Under the pieces are notes generated by a model that worked only from the letters and a program-made list of their open reading frames with translations, searched no databases and was not told the DNA's origin. A stretch of DNA of 64,000 nt from Variovorax sp. ZS18.2.2. Its GTDB lineage: Bacteria > Pseudomonadota > Gammaproteobacteria > Burkholderiales > Burkholderiaceae_C. Position numbers and translations under genes: made by a program. The stretch is from contig NZ_JANLNM010000011.1 in NCBI RefSeq assembly GCF_024701975.1, positions 1-64,000 on the forward strand, in the 5' to 3' direction. Below are positions 35,510-42,265 of this stretch, in pieces. Within the stretch, counting starts at the first letter, position 1. Each line of letters begins with the position of its first letter.

Positions 35510-35908
35510 ATGTCTGCAACGAGGCACGTGGTCCGGGAAGGACCCTTCAGGAAAATCATTGCCGACGGCGTGAAGGTCGGCGACACCATCTATCTCTCGG
35601 GCCAGGTGAGTGTGACGAACGACGGCCAGACCGTCGGCGCCGGCGACATCGCGGCGCAGGTCCGGCAGGCCTACAGGAACGTCGCCACGGTGCTCGCGTC
35701 CTTCGGCGCCACCATGGCCGACATCGTGGACGAGACCCTCTTCGTGACCGACATCGCCGGCTTCCTCGACAACGCCGATGCGCTCTTCGGCATCCGCACC
35801 GAGATGTTCGGCGGCGAGCCGCAGGTCTCGCAGACACTGGTGGAGGTCTCGCGCCTGGGGAGCGCGGACTGGTTGATCGAGATCAAGTGCATGGCCCGCA
35901 CGGCATAG
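35510..35908 (+). CDS. RidA family protein
   Basis: A 132-residue enamine/imine deaminase-fold protein of the YjgF/YER057c/UK114 family. It reads GDTIYLSGQVSV near the start, DIAAQVRQAYRNVATVLASFGATMADIV in the middle, and QTLVEVSRLGSADWLIEIKC at the end, the usual three signature blocks. The arginine that binds the carboxylate in true RidA (a segment of the form RxAV near 105) is replaced by QTLVEV, so it may belong to a Rid subgroup with another role. ATG 35510 lies 6 bases after AAAGGAAG. It stands alone, 130 bases after the chelatase gene. Confidence 0.88.
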   Translation: MSATRHVVREGPFRKIIADGVKVGDTIYLSGQVSVTNDGQTVGAGDIAAQVRQAYRNVATVLASFGATMADIVDETLFVTDIAGFLDNADALFGIRTEMFGGEPQVSQTLVEVSRLGSADWLIEIKCMARTA

Positions 35909-35952
35909 GGCAGAGAACCCCCAACACGAGGTGTTTCGGGTACCTTCGCGGC

Positions 35953-36291
35953 ATGCGCATCAAACCCTGCTTCCTCGCCCTTGCATGGGCCCTGGCCATG
36001 CCCGCCTTCGCACAGACGGTGCCGCCCGAGCCGGTGGACGCGGCCGATTGCAAGGCGCAGGAAGCGGTGCTCGAGCGCGACATGGCGCTCGCACGCTCCC
36101 GCGGCCAGATGCTGCGCCGGCGCGACCTCGGCGAGGAACTGGCCGCACTCCAGATGCGCTGCGTGGCGCTGCCGCCCGCGCAGGGCCGCGCGGCGCGCAT
36201 CGAGAAAGTGGAGCAGGAAATCCGCACGCTTCGCGCGGAACTCGAACGGGCCGAGGAGCACCTGCGCAGCCTGAAAGCCGAGTCGCCCTGA
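35953..36291 (+). CDS. Small periplasmic coiled-coil protein, DUF1090-like
   Basis: A 112-residue exported protein. The signal peptide is MRIKPCFLALAWALAMPAFA, cleaved before QT. The mature part has two cysteines about 50 residues apart (ADCKAQE and QMRCVAL), which would form a disulfide. It ends in a long charged helix, EKVEQEIRTLRAELERAEEHL. This cysteine spacing and the helical, charged content match the DUF1090/YqjC family, though the match is by eye. Function unknown; the family is often envelope-stress related. Confidence 0.65.
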   Translation: MRIKPCFLALAWALAMPAFAQTVPPEPVDAADCKAQEAVLERDMALARSRGQMLRRRDLGEELAALQMRCVALPPAQGRAARIEKVEQEIRTLRAELERAEEHLRSLKAESP

Positions 36292-36303
36292 GGCTGGTTC
36301 AGC

Positions 36304-36846
36304 TCACCACGGCAGGTCGCTGAACGGTGACGGCTTGGCGGGCGCGGCCTCCGTCGCGACGTCTTTTTCCCCTGCGTCGTCTACCGGCGCCAGCATCGTG
36401 CCGCGGCAGTTCGGCGAGCCGCAATGGCAGGGGTACTTCGATGGCGGCGAGCCGTCATCTGCCGTCAGCGAATAGTCGATAAACAGCTCGTCGCCCGCAT
36501 CCACGGCCACGAGCGTCTGGAACTTCAGCACCATCTCGCCGGCCTCGTCGTATTCCTCGACGGCTTCGCAGTTCGGCTCGCAAGCGTGGTTCAGGTGCCG
36601 GGTGCCGTTGCCGCCCTTGGCGCCGTCGATGGTCTCGTGGTTCGACAGCGTGAACAGGTAGGTGAGCTGGTCGTCCCAAGCCTTGGCGGCGATCTCCTCC
36701 TTTGTGTAGCGGCGGCCTTCGTAGAGGCCTAGAAACGCCTCCGCAGGCAGGTCGCGGGTCGCAAAGGCGCCCAGGCCATGGATGCCGCTCGGGCCGACGC
36801 GGATGAACGGGGTGGAAGAGGTGGGCTGCTTTTGACGGGATTTCAT
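36304..36846 (-). CDS. SET domain protein methyltransferase
   Basis: A 180-residue soluble protein. The SET fold is shown by GIHGLGAFATRDLPAEAFLG, the knot-forming NGTRHLNHACEPNC (the eukaryotic-like NHxCxPN motif), and DELFIDYSL with the catalytic tyrosine. A post-SET cysteine cluster CHCGSPNCRG, which binds zinc with a cysteine of the SET core, is present. Its target is unknown: bacterial SET proteins modify histone-like or ribosomal proteins, or host proteins in pathogens. ATG 36846 overlaps the stop of the GNAT gene (ATGA), so the acetyltransferase and methyltransferase are translationally coupled. An acidic/alanine tail (EAAPAKPSPF) ends it. Confidence 0.88.
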   Translation of the reverse strand: MKSRQKQPTSSTPFIRVGPSGIHGLGAFATRDLPAEAFLGLYEGRRYTKEEIAAKAWDDQLTYLFTLSNHETIDGAKGGNGTRHLNHACEPNCEAVEEYDEAGEMVLKFQTLVAVDAGDELFIDYSLTADDGSPPSKYPCHCGSPNCRGTMLAPVDDAGEKDVATEAAPAKPSPFSDLPW

Positions 36847-37703
36847 GGGGAGGGCCGGACGTTGGCAAACGGATGCAAGGGCAATGCCATGTCGATCTGT
36901 CGGATGACAGCCGTCGCGTCGCGCGCGGTGGCTGCGTGGAAAAGCGGGCTGCCGGTGGGCTCGTCGACCAGCCGCCAGCGGGTGCCGGGGCGGGCGGCCG
37001 CGAGGGCGTCGAGCAGGTCGTGGGCTGCGGCGTCGTCGATGGCCGCAGCGTCGAGCAGCGCGGTGCCCGTGGGCGGAATGACTGCATAAGCGACGAGCGC
37101 AGTGCCGCGCGTCACACCGAGTGCGATAGCGTTCTCGTTGTCGATGGCGTCCCGCACGGTCGGCAATTCGCGGCGCCATGTGGGGCAGGAGACAGCGGCG
37201 CAAGCCGTGTGCACGGCCGCGAGCTCGGTGGGGTCGAGCTGCCTTGAAGCGACGGCGCTGCGCACCTCGAAGCTTCCTTCCAGCACGTCGAGCGTGCGCA
37301 GTTCCTCGAAGCCCGCCTGGCCATAGAGCGCGCGGGCCGTGTTTTGTGCGATGACTTCGAGCGAGATGTGATGCAGCCCCGCCTTCGACCAAGCCTCGGC
37401 CTGTGCCTCGATGAGCTGCCGTGCCAGCCCTTGGCGACGGTGCGCGCCCGCGATGCCGAAGCCGGCAAGGTAGCCGCGCAGCCCGCGCCGGCCGGTGAGC
37501 GAGATGCCGCAGGGCACGCCATCGACCGTGATCACCCGGGACAGCGCCAGGTCCACTGCCGCACGCCGCAGGTGCCGCGCGAAGATCTGTTCGTCAGACC
37601 GGATCGGCACGAAATAGCCCTCATAGGCCCGGTTCCAGAGCGCCGTGAGTTCGCCGCGCGTGAAGTCCGTGGCGGGGACGACCGCTGTACCGATCCTGTG
37701 CAT
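36843..37703 (-). CDS. GNAT family N-acetyltransferase
   Basis: A 286-residue protein with one clear GNAT domain in its first half. The acetyl-CoA pyrophosphate loop is in GIAGAHRRQGLARQLIEAQ, preceded by strand AGFG and followed by the NTARALYGQAGFEE turn. The second half (about 150-286) may be a degenerate second GNAT or a partner-recognition domain. It starts at ATG 37703 and its stop overlaps the SET-domain gene start. The substrate is unknown. The tight coupling to a SET methyltransferase suggests modification of the same target, which is inference. Confidence 0.82.
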   Translation of the reverse strand: MHRIGTAVVPATDFTRGELTALWNRAYEGYFVPIRSDEQIFARHLRRAAVDLALSRVITVDGVPCGISLTGRRGLRGYLAGFGIAGAHRRQGLARQLIEAQAEAWSKAGLHHISLEVIAQNTARALYGQAGFEELRTLDVLEGSFEVRSAVASRQLDPTELAAVHTACAAVSCPTWRRELPTVRDAIDNENAIALGVTRGTALVAYAVIPPTGTALLDAAAIDDAAAHDLLDALAAARPGTRWRLVDEPTGSPLFHAATARDATAVIRQIDMALPLHPFANVRPSP

Positions 37704-37730
37704 TGCCGCTGTGTTTCGAGAAAGATGAAG

Positions 37731-38963
37731 TCAGCCGATGGGGAGGGTCGCCACGAAGCGCGTGCCCTCCGCCACGGACGAGGTGACTTCCAGCGTGCCG
37801 CCATGGGCACCGACGATTTCCGAGCAGATGTAAAGGCCCAGCCCCAGCCCGCCGCCGGGCTTGCTGTTCGCGGGGCGCCAGTAGGGTTGGAAGATTTTCG
37901 GAAGGTCGTCCGGGGGAATGGGCTCGCCGCCGTTGCTCACCGACAGCACCAGCCGGTCGTCTTCGAGCGCGGCGCGAACGACGATGGGGTCGTCCGGTCC
38001 GCCGTGCGTCGCCGCGTTGCCGATCAGGTTCGACAGCACCTGCTGGATGCGCGGCGGGTCGCAGCGCACCACGCGGTTGATCGACAGTTCGTCGCGGATG
38101 TCCAAGTGCGGGTTGGAGGCGCGCGCTTCGTCGATCACCTCCTTCAACCCCGAGGCGAGGAAATCGGTCTCGCGGATCGTGAGGCCCATGCCCGAGCCGA
38201 GCCGCACGCGTGCGAAGTCGAGCACGTCGTCGATCAGGCCGGACATGCGGCGCGTGCTCGACTTGAGCCGCGCGCCGAGCCTCACGAGGTCCGGCTCGGC
38301 CTGGCGCCGGATCAGCAGCTCGGCCGCGGCACCGACCGCGGACAAGGGGTTGCGCAGGTCGTGGCCCAGCACGGCGATGAACTGCTCGCGCAGCTCGGCC
38401 GTGGCGCGCTCTGACTGCAGCGCGACTTCCGCGCGCTCCTGGCGGGCTTCGTTTTCCAGCTGGCGCGCGATCAGGTCGGCGAAGGCGGTGAACATCGCCA
38501 CGGTGCGCGGGTCGGACACGTTCGCCGGCCGGGGGTCGATGGCGCACAGGTTGCCGAAGTAGTCGCCGTTGGTGTAGATGATCGGCACCGAGATGTAGCT
38601 CTCGATGTTGTAGAGCCGGGGCGTGTGGTGGTCGCGGTAGGTGGGGTCGGTGCTGGCGTGGTCGATGACCACCGGCAGCCGCGCGGCGCGCGATTCCTTG
38701 CAGAGCGTGGATTCCACCTGGAGCTGGCCTCCCGGCAGCAGGCCGAACTGGATGGTGTCCTCGACCGCGCAGGCGGTCCAGGTGCCATCGGTCACGCGGG
38801 CCACGGCGGCGAAGCCCATGCCGGTGTTCTGGCAGATGATCTTGAGCAGCGATGGCACCGCGCTGATGCGGCCGACGGCCGTCACGTCCCGCGCAATGGC
38901 TTCTTCGCTGTCGACAAGGGCAGCGGAGGTGGCGGGGGTGAGGGGGCTCAGGGCGGGCGGCAA
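37731..38963 (-). CDS. GAF-domain sensor histidine kinase
   Basis: A 410-residue soluble kinase. A GAF domain fills residues 30-175 (VARVTDGTWTACAVEDTIQ to FADLIARQLENEA). A dimerisation helix leads to the HisKA box VLGHDLRNPLSA with acceptor H201. The HATPase domain follows, with N box LSNLIGNAATHGG, the G1 region VSNGGEPI and G2 GGGLGLGLYI. There is no receiver domain and no adjacent response regulator. The only upstream start found is TTG 38963, with no clear ribosome binding site, so the first residues are uncertain. The GAF type (NYF-like GDYFGNLCAID) resembles those of phytochrome-like light/redox sensors without the chromophore cysteine. Confidence 0.87.
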   Translation of the reverse strand: MPPALSPLTPATSAALVDSEEAIARDVTAVGRISAVPSLLKIICQNTGMGFAAVARVTDGTWTACAVEDTIQFGLLPGGQLQVESTLCKESRAARLPVVIDHASTDPTYRDHHTPRLYNIESYISVPIIYTNGDYFGNLCAIDPRPANVSDPRTVAMFTAFADLIARQLENEARQERAEVALQSERATAELREQFIAVLGHDLRNPLSAVGAAAELLIRRQAEPDLVRLGARLKSSTRRMSGLIDDVLDFARVRLGSGMGLTIRETDFLASGLKEVIDEARASNPHLDIRDELSINRVVRCDPPRIQQVLSNLIGNAATHGGPDDPIVVRAALEDDRLVLSVSNGGEPIPPDDLPKIFQPYWRPANSKPGGGLGLGLYICSEIVGAHGGTLEVTSSVAEGTRFVATLPIG

Positions 38964-39016
38964 GGTGTCCGGATGGTACGTCAGCGCACACCCGGTGCCC
39001 AGTGGCTCCCCCGGGC

Positions 39017-39943
39017 TCAGGGCCTCGGGTTGCCCAGCGAGACCAGGCAGCCCACGATGGCATCGGCCGCTTCGTCCAGCCGCGGACCGGGCCGCATCAT
39101 CAGGTCGAAGCGCGCCGAGGCGAAGCTGCAGACGCGCCCGCGCTGGATGGCGGCCATGGCCGACCAGCCGGGCCGCGAAGCCATCGAGGAGATTTCGCCG
39201 AGCGCCGAGACCATCAGCACGTCCGGATCGGCGCGCACCACGAATTCGGGGCTCATCTTGGGGAAGGGGCCGAGCGTGCCCGGCACCGCGTTGGTCAGGC
39301 CCAGCCGTGCCAGCGTCTCGCCGATGAAAGAGCTTTCGCTCGCTGCGGCCACGCCGCCATGCACCTCGAAGTAAACCCGGCGCCCCTGCCAGCCCAGCGG
39401 CACGCGGGCCCGGGCTGCATTGAGCCGGGCATCGAGCCCGCGCCAGAAGGCCTCGCCCGCGCCGGGCTTGCCGGTGGCGCGTGCCACGGTCTCCATCACC
39501 CGTCGCATGTCGGCATGGGTCTTGGCGTCGAGTGCCAGCACCTTGATGCCCAGCCGCTCCAGCGGTTCGGCGGCGCGGCTGCGCGGGCGCAGGAGCACGA
39601 GGTCGGGCCTGAGCGCGACGATGCGCTCGATGTTCGCGTCGTCGATGCCGCCCACCTGCGGGAGGCCCTTCACCTGCACAGGCCAGTTGGCGTGGCGGTC
39701 GATGCCCACCAGCCGGTCGCAGGCGCCGAGTGCACAGACCGTCTCGGTGAGCGAGGGCATCAGCGAGACGATGCGTTTGGCCGGCGCCTGCAGTTCGAGC
39801 GTGGTGCCACGGTCATCTTCCAGGCGAATGCCGGCGGCATGCGCCGCCGAGCCGACGCCCAGCGCGACGAAGGCCGCGGCCCTGGCGATGTGGCGGAGGG
39901 TGGAGAAAACAGGCGGGCGCTGGGGCAGGGCGTTGGAAGTCAT
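39017..39943 (-). CDS. Cobalamin/metallophore periplasmic binding protein, BtuF-like
   Basis: A 308-residue exported binding protein of the class III (PeriBP) fold. The signal peptide ends near AHA-A. The core starts with APAKRIVSLMPSLTETVCALGACDRLVGIDR, the hallmark of BtuF-like B12-binding proteins. It continues with LPQVGGIDDANIERIVALRPDLVL and the central long helix. ATG 39943 is preferred to an upstream ORF start lacking a signal peptide. BtuC and BtuD are not adjacent. Role in B12 or cobamide uptake is likely; heme or siderophore binding is the alternative. Confidence 0.82.
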   Translation of the reverse strand: MTSNALPQRPPVFSTLRHIARAAAFVALGVGSAAHAAGIRLEDDRGTTLELQAPAKRIVSLMPSLTETVCALGACDRLVGIDRHANWPVQVKGLPQVGGIDDANIERIVALRPDLVLLRPRSRAAEPLERLGIKVLALDAKTHADMRRVMETVARATGKPGAGEAFWRGLDARLNAARARVPLGWQGRRVYFEVHGGVAAASESSFIGETLARLGLTNAVPGTLGPFPKMSPEFVVRADPDVLMVSALGEISSMASRPGWSAMAAIQRGRVCSFASARFDLMMRPGPRLDEAADAIVGCLVSLGNPRP

Positions 39944-39965
39944 CGAGGCGGGCGAGAGCAGCCCG

Positions 39966-40817
39966 CTATTGTCGCGGCGTCTGCATGCGCAGCAGCCGCG
40001 CCGCTTCTTCCGCGCGCGCATCGTCCACCTCGCGCAGCACATTGCTCAGATCCACCGGGCCGGTCTCGCGCACGAAGGTGCCTGAAAGCTCCGTCTCGGG
40101 CCGCAGCAGGCCGCGTTCGTAGAGCTGCCAGATCTCGTCGCCGTAGTGCGTCTTCAGCAGCGCAGGTTCGAACTGGCCGAAGAAGTTGCGCAGGTTCTCC
40201 ACGTCGCGCAGCAGCATGCGCTTGGCGTGGTTGTTGCCCGCCGCGTCCACGGCCTGGGGCAGGTCGATGATCACCGGGCCGTCTTCGGCCAGCAGCACGT
40301 TGAACTCCGAGAGGTCGCCGTGGACCACGCCCGCGCACAGCATGCGCATCACCTCGCGCAGCAGGCTCGCGTGGTGGCGCTGCGCATCTTCGGGCGAGAA
40401 GGCCACGTCGTTCAGGCGCGGGGCGGCGTCGCCGTTGGCGTCGGTCACCAGGTCCATCAGCAGCACGCCTTCGAGGAAGTTGTGCGGCGTCGGCACCCGC
40501 ACGCCGGCCGCGGCCAGGCGGTAGAGCGCATCGACCTCGGCGCTCTGCCAGATGGCCTCGGTCACCTTGCGGCCGAAGCGCGTGCCCTTGGCCATGGCGC
40601 GGGCCTCGCGCGTGTTCTTGACGCGGCGGTTCTCGGTGTAGTCGACGGCCTGGCGGAAGCTGCGCTTGTCGGCCTCCTTGTAGACCTTGGCGCAGCGCGT
40701 TTCTTCGCCGCAGCGCACGACATACACCATGGCTTCCTTGCCGCTCATGAGCTGGCGCACGACGGTGTCGATCAGGCCCTCGTCCACGAGGGTCTGCAGT
40801 CTTTGTGGTGTCTTCAA
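39966..40817 (-). CDS. RIO1-type serine protein kinase, PA4780 family
   Basis: A 283-residue atypical protein kinase. The nucleotide-binding lysine is in TRCAKVYKEADKRSF. The catalytic loop is GVVHGDLSEFNVLL and the metal-binding DFG-equivalent is VIIDLPQAVD. This matches the bacterial RIO1-like group, whose natural substrates are largely unknown. ATG 40817 overlaps the stop of the tandem-GNAT gene (ATGA), so the two are translated together. The BtuF-like gene follows 22 bases downstream on the same strand. Confidence 0.9.
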   Translation of the reverse strand: MKTPQRLQTLVDEGLIDTVVRQLMSGKEAMVYVVRCGEETRCAKVYKEADKRSFRQAVDYTENRRVKNTREARAMAKGTRFGRKVTEAIWQSAEVDALYRLAAAGVRVPTPHNFLEGVLLMDLVTDANGDAAPRLNDVAFSPEDAQRHHASLLREVMRMLCAGVVHGDLSEFNVLLAEDGPVIIDLPQAVDAAGNNHAKRMLLRDVENLRNFFGQFEPALLKTHYGDEIWQLYERGLLRPETELSGTFVRETGPVDLSNVLREVDDARAEEAARLLRMQTPRQ

Positions 40818-41911
40818 GCGCGTGCCTCCCGCGAAGCCGGCGAACGGGTCGAGAGGAAGGCTCTCAGACTCTCCGTGCCGATCTGGTAGGCCGCATCATG
40901 CCTGTGCGGGGCAAAGCCGAGTCGCCGGTTGATGGCGAGCATGGGCGCGTTGACCTCCGCGTTCTGCGTGACGGCCATCACCACCTCCGGATGGCGCTCG
41001 CGTACGAGCTGCAGCATCACCGCCTTTACCCCCTTGGCCAGGCCCTTGCCGCGCCAGCGCCGGGCCACGGCGGTGAGCCGCTGGAACATGCGGTCGGGGT
41101 AGAGCCGGTTCCAGCTCGCATCGCACACCGCGGCCACCTCGTCACCGTCGAGCAGCAGCACCAGGAAGTGCTCGCCGCCGCGGCGGTCTATCTCGGCGTA
41201 CCAGGCGCGGAAGTCCTCCAGCTCGTAACGCATGGGCGGGCGGGAGAGACCGGTGGTGGGTGCGTCTTCGAGCAATGCCGAGAGCGGCGCCATCAGCGTG
41301 GCGAGCCGCTCGAAGGGCACGCGACCTGCGTGGATCTCCAGGCGCAGACCGTGCGCCGGCGCGAGCGCGTCGGCGCGCCAGCGGGCGAGTGCTTCTTCGT
41401 CGAGGCCGGCGAAGGCCATGCGGTTTTCCATGCTGCGGTGCTTTTCGGTCGCACCAATGGTGGCAAGGAATGCGTGGCTCTCGGGGAGGTGAACGTTGAA
41501 GGTGGCGGTGGTCTTTCCCTGCGCGTCCATCAGCGCAAGCAGTTCGCGCAACAGAAGGCTGCCAACGCCTTGCCGCCTGTGAGATTGAGGCACCCCGCCC
41601 CAGACATTGATGAATGGCTCGAAGGCCTCGTAGTCGGGCGTTCCTTCACGGCGAACGCCCATGCTGATGCTGCCGACGACAAGGCCCTGCGCGTCCCGCA
41701 CAAAGACGCGATGCACGACGTGCAGCGGCGTGTGCTGGCGCACGTTCTGCGCGGTGTGGGCGTCGTCGGGCTGCGGTTCGCCCGGGTGGTCTTCCTCGGA
41801 GCGAAGACGCCAGAAGGCGAGGGCCTGCGCCCATTCTTCGGCGGACGCCTGCTGGGGATCAAAATGGAAAATCGAAAACGGCCGCGCATCGGCGGCACGG
41901 GATTCAAGCAT
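40814..41911 (-). CDS. Tandem GNAT-domain acetyltransferase
   Basis: A 365-residue protein with two GNAT folds. The first has the acetyl-CoA loop GGVPQSHRRQGVGSLLLREL near 110-130. The second has ARRWRGKGLAKGVKAVMLQL near 295-315, followed by TQNAEVNAPMLAINRRLGF, a typical GNAT C-terminal turn. Tandem GNAT proteins of this size include MshD-like and Eis-like enzymes, but neither identity is clear. ATG 41911. Its stop overlaps the RIO kinase start by 4 bases. The substrate is unknown. Confidence 0.85.
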   Translation of the reverse strand: MLESRAADARPFSIFHFDPQQASAEEWAQALAFWRLRSEEDHPGEPQPDDAHTAQNVRQHTPLHVVHRVFVRDAQGLVVGSISMGVRREGTPDYEAFEPFINVWGGVPQSHRRQGVGSLLLRELLALMDAQGKTTATFNVHLPESHAFLATIGATEKHRSMENRMAFAGLDEEALARWRADALAPAHGLRLEIHAGRVPFERLATLMAPLSALLEDAPTTGLSRPPMRYELEDFRAWYAEIDRRGGEHFLVLLLDGDEVAAVCDASWNRLYPDRMFQRLTAVARRWRGKGLAKGVKAVMLQLVRERHPEVVMAVTQNAEVNAPMLAINRRLGFAPHRHDAAYQIGTESLRAFLSTRSPASREARA

Positions 41912-42065
41912 GGTGGGCCTTGATTCGAAAAAATGAACGGATCGCGCGCGGCACGCACATGCATACCGTGGCGGCGTTTGAATCGGGCGGTTTGTCGCGG
42001 CAGAACGCCGCGAGGATCGAACCGGCTGCTATGCCTTCAGGGGCACAGGCTGCGCAAGAGGCGCG

Positions 42066-42140
42066 TCAGCAGCAGTTCTTGATGATCGACCCGACAACAA
42101 ACCGTAGAGGAGTGGGGGAATGAATAGCAGTGTCTTCCAT
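42066..42140 (-). CDS. Possible 24-residue peptide with a C-terminal Cys-Cys
   Basis: A very short reading frame with an excellent ribosome binding site (GGAGGT, 5 bases before ATG 42140). It encodes 24 residues: start MEDTAIHSPT, middle PLRFVVGS, end IIKNCC followed by TGA. The strong initiation signal and the paired terminal cysteines are unusual for random DNA. It lies in a 354-base gap between the tandem-GNAT gene and the ankyrin-WGR gene; the rest of that gap shows nothing I can name. It could be a leader peptide, a small regulator or a peptide precursor. No maturation enzyme is adjacent, so it remains a candidate only. Confidence 0.4.
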   Translation of the reverse strand: MEDTAIHSPTPLRFVVGSIIKNCC

Positions 42141-42265
42141 CGCGCACCTCCGGTCTGTGTTGTGAATCGAGGGGTCGAATGTAGCGAGGTTCGCGCGGCC
42201 TGTGAAGTGCCATGTGGCGCAATGTGCCTGCGGCAGAATCCAAAAACCAACACACAGGGAGTGCC

